Under the pieces are notes generated by a model. That model was not told the DNA's origin, ran no database searches, and worked only from the letters and a program-made list of their open reading frames with translations. From assembly GCA_963920705.1 (NCBI GenBank), contig CAWUCO010000002.1:1-64000 (forward strand): a stretch of DNA of 64,000 nucleotides, in the 5' to 3' direction. This document shows positions 49,306-59,336 of the stretch, in pieces (within the stretch, counting starts at the first letter, position 1; each line of letters starts with the position of its first letter). The position numbers were made by a program, and so were the translations under genes. This stretch comes from Odiellus spinosus. Its lineage: Eukaryota > Arthropoda > Arachnida > Opiliones > Phalangiidae.

Positions 49306-50062
49306 AAAGAGGTTGCTTCCCACCCTTAGAAAGGTCAAACCCGTGAACTGACAGAAATTAGAGAAAGAGCAATTTAGTACCTTTAAAATTAGAGTTAGTG
49401 ATTTTAGTCTACTACTCTAAAGATTTTATTATGATTAAATATATATATTATGCCTATATTATTAAATAAAACGGATAAAGACGACCTAGGAAACCGCTCG
49501 CTCTTTTTTATGCTATTTTAAAATTCTTCAAATATCACTAAAGAGGGAGTTCGCTTAATCATGAAAAAATAAGCATAAATATTTTTCCATGGCTTAATGT
49601 ATACATATTTACCAATAGTCTTACACGAGGTTATGTTTCAAAGATTTTTAATTTTCAAAAACATGCCGCCGTGAAATGCTCAATTATATTTTACAGAAAT
49701 TATTTTTAACGCTATATGGGAAGTTGAACCTTTTCAATATACCCACACATAATTCAAAAGCACTAGCCTCGCCCATTTTAATTCTAAAATAATCATAGAA
49801 TAATAAGTTTTGTCTTATATTATACCAATGTAAATTAATGTACATTTTATTAATGTTACTTAATTAAATTTAAAAACTTTGACGTCTTTATCTGTTTTTT
49901 TGGAAAATATTTAATCATAATAATATAGTAGTAGACTAAAACCACTAACTATAATTTTAAAGATATTAAATTGCCCTTTCTCTAACAATTAATTTCTGTC
50001 CCTTCACGGTTTGACCCGAATCACACGAAGAACCCTTTTAAGGTTGCGAAGTAACCTCTTTA
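49306..50062. mobile_element. Inverted-repeat element with about 200-bp arms
   Basis: The left arm (about 49306-49485) and right arm (about 49880-50062) are inverted copies: AGAGGTTGCTTCC pairs with GAAGTAACCTCTT, GTCAAACCCGTGAA with TTCACGGTTTGAC, GTGATTTTAGTCTACTAC with GTAGTAGACTAAAACCAC, and GATAAAGACG with CGTCTTTATC. The internal about 390 bp have no supported open frame. It is a non-autonomous TIR element. A related end lies at 24603-24648. Confidence 0.85.
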
Positions 50063-50727
50063 TTGTATAATAAATTATATTGTCTTGTCCTTGTCTCTAA
50101 TTTAGAAAAATCCGTGTAAAACGAGAGAAGTGACATGCTTATAGAAGATAATTTATAAACTTTTGTTACCATTAATATCGCGTTAAGCCTAGACGTCGTT
50201 AATTTGGCCTGATTTTCGGGTTTTTAACCAAACAGCGCAAAACAGCTCCATCATAAATCGAATAACGCGCCTTTTGAAAATTGTATCGATCTGTCTGAGG
50301 TGAAGAAACATTTTCCAGTCGTCAGTCCGTCTCTATAATCTACTCAACTCTCGACTATGCCTGCTCAATAGGAGTGGATCGCGAGGTGAGAAAGATGCAG
50401 CGTTTATTTCCTTTGAATCTGCGCTCTTAGACCTTTCATCTTTTGAAGAACAGGTAATCAATACTTAATAATGATCTGATACGATGCGGGTGTGTTCTTA
50501 TTACATTATACGCCAGATTATATGACTTAAAAGTTAACTAACGCCCAATCAAAAAAAAACAGAACTTGACTGGAATCGGCGAGTTGGTATAACTAGGCTA
50601 ATGACGACGAAAACGGGAATTGGAGTTTTAACCAGGGTTCTACATAAGGCATTACTCACGGCATTTGACTAATAAAATAAATATCATAGTCAATTTTGAC
50701 TAGCGAAAAATATGTCATTATACATGG
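50063..50727. other. Intergenic, nothing recognised
   Basis: No supported gene, RNA or array. Confidence 0.6.
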
Positions 50728-51030
50728 TTTCCACTTGCGCATTTTCATTTGCGCGGTTTTCCATTTGCGCAGTTTGCCATTCGAGCTGTCCACAAGAGTG
50801 GATTAACTAACTTAACCTAACTAATAATATAACAAGAGGGACAGGCTAGTTCGAGTGATTAACTAACGTAACGTAACCTAACATAATCTGTAAGTGAACA
50901 CTGCGCAAATGAAAAAAGCTCAAATGGAAACTGCGGAAATGGAAACGTGCGGAAATGGAAAACTGCCCCAAAAAAAAAAAAAATGCGCAAAAGGAAATGC
51001 GCTTGTAGGAACTGCGCAATAGGAACCTTA
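50728..51030. repeat. Fold-back region built from a TTTGCGCAGTTT-type motif
   Basis: The left side repeats CATTTGCGCAGTTT or CACTTGCGCATTTT (50730-50780). The right side repeats the inverse AACTGCGCAAATGGAAA form (50895-51025), with an A-run at about 50970. The middle has AACTAACTTAACCTAACTAA-type sequence. It could be a decayed fold-back element or an inverted minisatellite. Confidence 0.7.
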
Positions 51031-51755
51031 CCTTATACATATTCATAATGGTCTATCATTCATTAATCCCAAAACAGACAAAGGCTCACCATTCTCCATG
51101 GTAACTAGATTCTAGAAGGTTTCCAATTAGTCCAAAATATAACCAATAAATAAATACATGGGCTCTGTTTTAGTTGTAGGAAATTGTAGCAATGAAATAG
51201 CGACTCATTCGCTCAGCTTTCCTTCTTCATTTTATACCCCCCTTTCCCCATAGTCAGTGACTACTAAACTATATGAAAGGGGCGTCGCCTTACTACTAAA
51301 AAATATCCTTATTTTAGTTTCTAAGTCAAGATTAGTTTTCTTTGGAAAGGTATAGCGAATTCCACTGGACTCTCTTAGAGTAATCTGTATCTCGTGGTAA
51401 ACCTAATTAATCTATCTCTCACTCGATAAAAGATCATGGAGGGGAGTAACGGAAAAATGTCAAAAAGATTGCAATTCCCGATCAAACCCATGAAAAAACG
51501 TGTTTTCAATCGTTTGTTCACTCGAAAAATACAGAGATAAAAAAGTTGTCCCGCCAAAGCTCAATTTTTCAAGTGGAATGCCAAAAAAGCTGTTCTTTAC
51601 TGATCTCTGACTCGCAAAGCGTAAAATAAAACTCACTCTCAGGGCAACCAGTAAAATTCGCTGTAATCAAAAGTCAAGGGAAAAAGTGATGATTTTGGAC
51701 TAATAGAAATCTAGAGGCTCTCTAGTTAAATTGCGTAAATATTTCATTTTTTCAG
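51031..51755. other. Upstream region and 5' intron of the zinc-finger gene
   Basis: No coding exon recognised. A pyrimidine-rich tract ending TTTTTTCAG places an intron end at 51755, so at least one non-coding 5' exon is expected upstream, but I cannot locate it. Confidence 0.55.
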
Positions 51756-51773
51756 CGTTGAAATTGTAAAACC

Positions 51774-53183
51774 ATGTTCGATCCCCAGTATTTAATCAAA
51801 AAAGAAGTTGATGTAAACGACAATCAACACGAGATCGGGGATATTCCTACAGAAGCAACATCGCGTGGTGTTGTTGAAAATACTTGCGCGCCTGGCCCAA
51901 TTGACGAGGAAAACTCCACGGAAAAACAGTATTTGCGCGATGAAAATATCAGTTCAGTGGTAATCCATGTCAAAAGGGAGTGCCTTAGTGATTCTAACGA
52001 GTCCCTGGCGGATTCGGACCAGGAGACTAAAAAGAAGGCGCTGATTGGCAAAGGCACAACTAAGCGGGAGCTACGACTGATAATTCGCAAATGCGATCAA
52101 ATTTCCAGCATCCTCGATAAAAAAGGGAAACCAGAAAAGCCATTTAAGTGCGAGCAGTGTTCCTACATTTCCAGTACGAAAAAGGCTTTAAATAGGCACG
52201 AGTTAAACCACTTATCCGAGAGGCCGTTCAAATGCGACAAATGTTCCTACTCTTCCAATTGGAAAAATGATCTAAAAAAGCACGAATTGATTCATTCGCC
52301 CTGCAAGCGATTCAAATGCAACCACTGTTCCTACTCTACTCGTTGGAAACACAATCTAAATAAGCACAAGTTGAATCACTTTCCCGATAAGCCATTGAAA
52401 TGTGACCAGTGTTCGTACTCCGCTTGCCAGCAACATAATCTTAATAAGCACAAGATGATTCATTCGCTCGAAAAACCCTTTAAATGCGAACAGTGTTCCT
52501 ACTCTTCTCGTTGGAAACCGAATCTAGCTAACCACCAGTTAATTCATTCGCCGGAAAAGCCCTTTAAATGCGACCAGTGTTCGTATTTTTTCCATACGAA
52601 AAAGGCGCTAAAAAGCCACGAGTTCAGTCATTCGTCCGGCAAGAAATTCAAATGCGACCTCTGTTCGTACACTACTCGTTGGAAACACAATCTAACTAAA
52701 CACGAGTCGAATCATTTGCCCGATAAGCCTTTCAATTGCGAGCGCTGCTCCTTCTCGTGTCGTCGTAAGCTTAATCTAAGAATTCACGAGTTGATTCATT
52801 CGGTCGACAAACCGTTCAAGTGCGAACGCTGCTCCTACTCTACTCGTTGGAAACAGAATCTAAAGAACCACGAGTTAATTCATTTGCCAGAAAAGTCGTT
52901 TAAATGCGATAAGTGTTCCTTGTTTTTCCATACGAAAAAGGCGCTAAAAAAACACGAGTTAAGTCATTTACCCGATAAAACGTTCAAATGCGACGAGTGC
53001 TCCAAAGGGTATCGTAGTAAACGCGATCTTAAGAAACATAAGTTGTTTCATTCGGTCGTTAAGAAATTCAAATGCGATCAGTGCGCCTACTCTACTAATT
53101 GGAAAAATTCTCTAACTAGGCACAACTTATTTAAGCATTTGCCCGAAAAGTCCTTGAAACGCGATAAGAAATCTCGACCTTGA
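51774..53183 (+). CDS. Twelve-finger C2H2 zinc-finger protein
   Basis: A 469-residue protein in one coding exon, probably a nuclear sequence-specific DNA-binding regulator. Residues 1-120 are acidic and polar, with two possible sumoylation sites (IKKE near 8-11 and VKRE near 66-69) and an acidic Ser-rich stretch (about 70-85). No ZAD, BTB or KRAB domain is visible. From residue 124 twelve fingers follow at an exact 28-residue spacing, all C-x2-C-x12-H-x3-H except the last (H-x4-H). The linkers are degenerate TGEKP types such as SERPFK and PDKPFK. A short basic tail ends the protein. Fingers 3-6 and 7-10 look like a duplicated four-finger block. A splice acceptor at 51754-51755 precedes the ATG by 18 nt (context AAACCATG), so the 5' leader is spliced. 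It is intact, unlike the zinc-finger pseudogene at 20691. The target sequence cannot be predicted from sight. Confidence 0.93.
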   Translation: MFDPQYLIKKEVDVNDNQHEIGDIPTEATSRGVVENTCAPGPIDEENSTEKQYLRDENISSVVIHVKRECLSDSNESLADSDQETKKKALIGKGTTKRELRLIIRKCDQISSILDKKGKPEKPFKCEQCSYISSTKKALNRHELNHLSERPFKCDKCSYSSNWKNDLKKHELIHSPCKRFKCNHCSYSTRWKHNLNKHKLNHFPDKPLKCDQCSYSACQQHNLNKHKMIHSLEKPFKCEQCSYSSRWKPNLANHQLIHSPEKPFKCDQCSYFFHTKKALKSHEFSHSSGKKFKCDLCSYTTRWKHNLTKHESNHLPDKPFNCERCSFSCRRKLNLRIHELIHSVDKPFKCERCSYSTRWKQNLKNHELIHLPEKSFKCDKCSLFFHTKKALKKHELSHLPDKTFKCDECSKGYRSKRDLKKHKLFHSVVKKFKCDQCAYSTNWKNSLTRHNLFKHLPEKSLKRDKKSRP

Positions 53184-53255
53184 AATTCAAAAACTGTTTT
53201 AAATAGCACGTACTACATAGTTAATGGTAGGACGCCGAATACCCCCGTTGAACTG

Positions 53256-53261
53256 AATAAA
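53256..53261 (+). promoter_or_regulatory. AATAAA polyadenylation signal of the zinc-finger gene
   Basis: AATAAA lies 73 bp after the TGA stop of the zinc-finger gene. This fits a short 3' UTR. Confidence 0.6.
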
Positions 53262-53607
53262 ACAATGGCGATATGTTGGCGTCTTTTAGCGACACCTTAC
53301 GAATTAATTACTCATTTTCAAGTTTATAAGATTAATCGCTCATTTAGGTTAAGTCTTTAAGATTATTTATTTTTTTATATATTTTAGATTTAATTACTTT
53401 GTTAAAAAACATTATTTGTTTTCTTTAACTTGAGAAAAAAACCTTTCCTACGCGTTATTCTTGGAACGCCGCCAAAAATATTTTTTATTTCCTCTAATAT
53501 CTGTAATTCTTGTATTAATGTATATGACTTGAGCTTGACAAATCATTCACTCGTTCATACATTCATTCAGCCAGTCAGGGATGAGCCTGTTGATATCTGG
53601 GCTAAGT

Positions 53608-53639
<32 letters not shown>

Positions 53640-55503
53640 ATATATGCCTATCTTGCGTGAATTACAATCTTGATCGAAAATCTTCTTAAAAGCTTAACAA
53701 TAATATCAAAAATAATTAAATTCTTTAAGCTCGTTCTATCGAGATGGTTCCTTTAAGTTATTTATTAAGATGAGAAACCACGAGATGTCACTGATTGTCA
53801 TAATAGGTTTCTCAATTGTTCAAGGGGTAAGGATTGTTTGGGAATGATTTATTTCCCAGTCTACCACACTCTCCCTTACCTCTTGATCCCGGTATCCAGC
53901 TAGCCGCGCCGGAAGGACACGCTGTAGACTATCGTGTGGCGACATCTTCGTCTTCACGCGTAAAACAACGTTAAAATATACGTTTCGTATCGTAACTAGA
54001 GAAAAATTAAACTTTAAATTGCCAAATTAGGACGCGAACTACGTCCGACTTTTACGGTTCTTCGGAAGAAAATTCGAAGAATCTATAGCGATATTAGAAC
54101 GCGAGACAATAGGTACGGAAATGATAAAAAATCGATAAGTTATTTTTATACGAGACTAGCTAATCACTCGCTTTACAATTATCAAAATTACAACGTGAGC
54201 AAAGATTTCAATTGAAATTTAAGTGGAAACAGCGATTTGATATAGTTTATGGCTAGCTCGATAACAGGTACGGAAAATGATCATTTTTGGTGATTGACTA
54301 CCGCCTTAACAAGCTTACGTGTTTCAATTTTAGGGTATTGACATCATTCAAAAAAAAAAAAAAAAAAAATCTTATTAAACGTGATCACTCTAATTTGTAT
54401 AAGTATTTAATCCATTGTTTATTAACCCTTCTGGAAGCCTCAATGTTAATAATGTTGTTAATAATTGTTAATATGAAAAAAATCAAATGCCTTTAATTAA
54501 ACTAAACATTATAAGTGATTTTGTACTGTTCTAATTAAAACTTGTACTTGACGCGCTACTTAACCCGCCTAAACGACGCGAGGTCTGATTCGATAGCGAA
54601 TTAGATTGAATTAAATTATAAAGTGTCATTCTATTGTTCTTCGATTAACAATTTCATTTTCTCTCCATAATTGAAAATTCAATCTTAACAAATTAACTCC
54701 GTGTTTTTTTTCTTATTATTATTATTTTTCTGATTTTCGTTAAATTTTTCGCGTTTTACTTTTCCTTAAAATCAACAACACGACGTCAAACTTTTAAACA
54801 TAAATATGGTATTTTAACTTCAAAATTGAGCCGCGCGCTTCTTGAACTTGGCGTTCGTATCACTTTATAACGTTTTTCTTAATAAGGATGTTTAGCGTGT
54901 GTTTCTTAAAGCAGCAGTCTCCCTTTTAATCGTTTTAAGCGGGTAGAAAAACCACCGTTCGTAATTGATTGCCTCCTTACTATGCCACTAGAAAAGAAAA
55001 GAAGAAAAAAAAAATTGAAGGGAGTTGAAAATTCCCATAAGTGACTTTCAATCTGGGTTGCCACTTGACGGGACATCGTGCTGCGCTAAAAAACCGTGAA
55101 ATTTGCGCCCGCTATGAACGAGAAATGCATTTAAAAAAAAAAAAATCAAGGTTCTTCAACTCTATCGAAAAATATTAAAGTGCCACTGTCAACCATTTAT
55201 CTCGGAAACCAATTACAAATTGAGAAGAATTTGAGGAGATATCGTTAAAAAAGGATACGTATATTTATACAGAGATAGATAGAGATACGTTACGTTGAAT
55301 ATAAGTGTCTTCTTAATATAATCACATTACTGAAATCCCTAAATCATCTTTAGTGTGATCACGCGAAGCTGCACGAAACCATACTTTCCTTGTTTAATTA
55401 TTAAAATGGAATTTTCTATAATTAGAATTCACGGTAGAGATATATTTTGAAATTTTTATTAAAGATAAAATGCGACGAATGATTTTTTGTCAATTCCTTA
55501 TCG
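53262..55503. other. Intergenic with simple repeats
   Basis: A (TTA)n microsatellite lies at about 53610-53640, and A-runs lie near 54350, 55000 and 55130. Frames of 69-76 codons (53430-53660, 54287-54496) run into these simple repeats and show no domain. No gene supported. Confidence 0.6.
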
Positions 55504-55950
55504 TTTAAAGGGAGAATGCAACCTAATTACAAGTGTTATTTCATCGATTCCTTATTGTTTAAATAGGCCTAATCCACCGATAAAAAGTTTACAATACAAA
55601 TATTAAACTAGAAATAAATTTAAAACTTACCCTGAAAATAGGCTTAGCGGGATTCATGGAGATCGGCTGAATCGCGTCCGTGTAAGGTCTAGCGACCAAT
55701 GAGCAAAGGCCCGTCGTTCACGCGAGATCTCCACGAGACTTACGTCGCGTTCGATTGGTCACTAGACCTTACACGCGAGAAAATCAGGAGCTCTATGAAT
55801 CCCACTATAAACCTATTTTCAGGGTAAGTTTTAAATTTATTTCTAGTTTAATATTTGTTTGTAAATTTTTCAAATAGCGGATTAGGCCTATTTAAACAAT
55901 AAGGAATCGATAAAAAATCACTTGTTGTTAGGTTGCTTCCTCCCTTTAAA
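55504..55950. mobile_element. Inverted-repeat element, 447 bp, family member 1
   Basis: Ends TTTAAAGGGAG and CTCCCTTTAAA. The arms are inverted over about 220 bp: GATTCCTTATTGTTTAAATA pairs with TATTTAAACAATAAGGAATC, TAGGCCTAATCC with GGATTAGGCCTA, TTAAACTAGAAATAAATTTA with its complement, and GTGTAAGGTCTAG with CTAGACCTTACAC. The centre is near 55728. No coding capacity. The outer TTTAAA may include part of a target duplication. Confidence 0.88.
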
Positions 55951-55979
55951 CAGGCATAGTCCATCAGGAAAAGAAATTA

Positions 55980-56500
55980 GAAACAAATATTAAACTAGAA
56001 ATAATTTAAAACACCGGGAAAATAGGCTTAGCGGGATTGAGACTGTATTCCCATATAAGGAGCGTAAAGAGATGGAGATTTCCTGGGGAAATAGGATCTT
56101 CTTCCAGATAAGCCTATTTTGATGGTCATTGTTTGACTACGGCTATTTAAACGATAAGGAATTGATAAAAAAATCAATTGAGCTACGTTGTCACGCTATC
56201 ATTTCTTAATCGATTTGAAACGGTAAAATATTGAAATTGCCATCGTTTTAAGCGTCACGCCTTCACAAATTATCTTTATAAATCGATTTATAGTCGCTTC
56301 ATCTATCAGTTGGTGAAACCGAATCGGTACGAAACTGCTTCCGAAAGAACCAGTTTCGAAAAATCGTATCAAATCGATTTGATAAAAGACGCTTTCCCGT
56401 TCACTCGACTAAATCGAAAAGTGATGAAAGGGTTAAATCGATTCCAAGCTGCCTAAAATGAACGCGGCTTTGTTGTAAGGTTGCATTCTCCCTTTACAGG
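55980..56500. mobile_element. Degenerate relative of the preceding inverted-repeat element
   Basis: Shares TATTAAACTAGAAATAA, GAAAATAGGCTTAGCGGGAT, CTATTTAAACGATAAGGAAT and, near 56483, GTTGCATTCTCCCTTT with member 1. The inverted symmetry is largely lost, so it may be a deleted or rearranged copy. Confidence 0.65.
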
Positions 56501-56747
56501 AAGATGAAGGAATTAAGTTTCCCTTTACTTAAAAAGCTTGTAATCTCTCAAAGCGCTCTGCCTCAATAATTATTATTGAGCCTTTAATAAATAAAATTCA
56601 AACTCCAGTTGAATTTAAAATCACGCGTTTGAAATAAAAAGAAAGGGAGTTTGCATTGACGTCTTTTCCCAATGAAGTTTAACATTGTGTATCAAAGAAA
56701 ATGTTAACGTAGTTTCAATAAAGTACGGGAATTTATTATTTTATTAA

Positions 56748-57069
56748 TTATGAGAGTTTTAAGCAATATTTTATGAGAATTTTAAGCAATATTTTATGAG
56801 AATTTTAAGCAATATTTTATGAGAATTTTAAGCAATATTTTATGAGAATTTTAAGCAATATTTTATGAGAATTTTAAGCAATATTTTATGAGAATTTTAA
56901 GCAATATTTTATGAGAATTTTAAGCAATATTTTATGAGAATTTTAAGCAATATTTTATGAGAATTTTAAGCAATATTTTATGAGAATTTTAAGCAATATT
57001 TTATGAGAATTTTAAGCAATATTTTATGAGAATTTTAAGCAATATTTTATGAGAATTTTAAGCAAAATT
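56748..57069. repeat. 23-bp minisatellite, 14 copies
   Basis: Tandem TTATGAGAATTTTAAGCAAT plus ATT, nearly identical throughout. The first copy has GAGAG for GAGAA; the last reads GCAAAATT. Confidence 0.96.
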
Positions 57070-57563
57070 TAAGAGAAGTATGTTATAATTTGAAGTAACA
57101 TATTTCCATTATAAAAGTGAGTGTTACGCGGACAGGGAACCGTCTTGAAGAGCTTTAGCGTCAAAGAGCACGTATGATTAAAGATCTGGTAAATAGCAAC
57201 CCACTCAAAATCCTGCCATCGAGCTGAACAGAATAATATGATACAAAAATGGTTTCAAGATGTTGGAAATACATTTTTGTGGCATAGATGGAATTTAAGG
57301 GGTCGCGATTCTATAACTCGATCGAGCCCGTAATTAAACACTATATAGCCATCAACCAATATATTATTTTGATTTACTCTCTAATTCCGCAAGGAGTAGA
57401 CCTAGAAATGATTACTACGTTACCTTCATCTCACGGGGAGGTATTAGGTAATAGCGACCCCCAGCAGTGCCGTCGCTAGGATATTTTCACAGACAGGCTG
57501 ATAAACTGGGGGATCCACGGGGACTTTAATTCGAGTTAATTTAATTATTTTCTCGCTAGTAAT
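57070..57563. other. Intergenic, nothing firm
   Basis: A 63-codon open frame (57288-57479) has no recognisable domain. Nothing else stands out. Confidence 0.55.
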
Positions 57564-57774
57564 CTCTCACACTCTAAAGCTCTGTTTTCATTGAAGCGAT
57601 ATTGAAAAAAAAAAACTCTCGCGCATGGAGCAATAACAATAGGATGCAGGGGTTCAAGAAACACATTTTTAAACGATTTAAAAACCTACGCTTCCTATTG
57701 CGCTTGCTCCAAGCGCGAGCGATTTTTTCTTCAATATCGCTTCAATGAAAACAGAGCTTAAGCGTGTAAGACTT
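57564..57774. mobile_element. MITE of about 210 bp with long terminal inverted repeats
   Basis: AGCTCTGTTTTCATTGAAGC at 57577 is matched by its reverse complement ending near 57758. The inverted similarity continues inward through CGATATTGAA, an A-run, CTCGCGC and GGAGCAA, and outward through a CACACTCTAA or TTACACGCTTAA form. No coding capacity. Confidence 0.85.
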
Positions 57775-59212
57775 TCTTATAGTCTATCGGAAGCTAAGTA
57801 CAATGAATGAAGCAATGACATAACGTAACTAAGTTTATAAAGCAAAAGATTAACAAGAAGCGAGTCTCTTTATATAGATAACAATGGTTTAAATAGTTAA
57901 GTAAAGTGTGTAAAAATACAAGAATAAACAAACAAAGAATGCACGATCAAAGTTCATAACAAAGAGAGACTGAAGTCGCGCATCTCTAACAAAATGGTCA
58001 CCAAGCGCAAAGCGAGGCTCCACGTATCTTTAAGTAAACCACTCCTAGAGATAACGCGTAGCGTCGGTATGCTCGCGATGCAAACTAAAATAAAAACGGC
58101 ACGGTCTCAATGGCTTTTGCGCAGTTTTCATTCCGCATTATTTCATTCCCCCAAACCACTCTAAAGATTATTCCGCCACTGATAGAAATCAAGCAAAAAC
58201 CCCAAATATGACCCCTATCTTAAAATGGCCGTAAGGTTTCTGTACGATAATCTAGGCATAAACCGATTTCACCATTAGAATTAATTTAAAATAATAAAAT
58301 TAACACGATCCACTCGTTAAACTAATAAACAGGTTTAGTTGTCTTTTCACCCATCCAGTGGCGGCAGCGCCGAGAATATTTTCAAAATCGCGAGCTAGCC
58401 CCTCCTGACGAAAAGTTTCACGAATATAGTTGCTGAATCGAGAGACCTACTTAGAAATAATTGAAGAATCATGGTAATTATGCCACTTGACTAAAACTAA
58501 TTAATATTAAAAACTACCAATTATTATCATTTTTTAAAGTCCTTCATTTATATATAGTGTATTTCATAAATTATAAGGTCCAAGAACGCGACACCGAATG
58601 CTAATGAAAGACTCCTTCTCATATAGAGTGTTTAGTTTTTAAAAGCGATGGGATCACTTCCATACGCGAAATATTTCATTTCCGAATTAGTTTGATAAAG
58701 GAGAAATGGAGTGTTAGAAAATGTTCTATTCCTTCTTTGGTGGCGCAAGGTCTTCCTTCGTAGAGCGGGATGGCGTTCAATTCGACAAGCGGAGGAGGAA
58801 TCTGCTATTCGTATTAAATTTCTTTTTCCTAGCGTAAATAAGCGACACGAGGCTTCCGAAAGACGGGAACGAGGGGCCACGCCAAATCTTTTAATCACGT
58901 CTGAAAAAAATGTTGACCAAAAAAATGATTTTTTTTCTTCGACGGACTCGCGGGTTGACGAAAAATTAGGACTTTTTCCAAGGATGAAAATTTGCGTAGG
59001 AGGAACGCGAACTGTTTTACAAAAGCGAATGCTCTCGATTGAGCATTCGGACACACTAGGAAGAGTTGAGCTCGATCGCTAGCTAGCTCTTCCCGCGCGC
59101 CAACATACGTCACCGAAGCTTGATATTTTAAACATTATCGTTATACCCTTTTCGCCTATGAAATCCTCGCTCTGAGTCGCGTCTCGACCGAGATTTAAGG
59201 GACCCGTCGGAT
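57775..59212. promoter_or_regulatory. Upstream region of the collagen gene
   Basis: About 1.4 kb without a supported gene. Overlapping frames of 123-140 codons on both strands at 58632-59082 show no domain and no conserved pattern. An A/T stretch GATATTTTAAACATT (about 59122-59136) could be a weak TATA-like element about 80 bp before the collagen start. A four-codon upstream frame (ATG at about 59158) precedes the main ATG. Confidence 0.4.
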
Positions 59213-59336
59213 ATGTCCGGTGTTACGTTATGTCGGGTTGATCGTTGCTTCGTAAAGACTTTAGTTTTAGTGGTATGTATTAGCGCCATCCTTTCGACAA
59301 TAAAAGCCCAGGATTACCCGGAACCTAATGGTTACG
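59213..59336 (+). CDS. Collagen exon 1: signal peptide
   Basis: Forty-one codons plus one base. A basic N-terminus is followed by a hydrophobic core (TLVLVVCISAILS), with likely cleavage after IKA and before QDYPEP. The donor is TACG/GTAAGT, phase 1. Confidence 0.9.

Noticed and set aside
58632..59082. Genes of 123-140 codons on both strands upstream of the collagen gene
   Set aside because: Mutually overlapping frames without domain similarity; the composition does not favour either strand.
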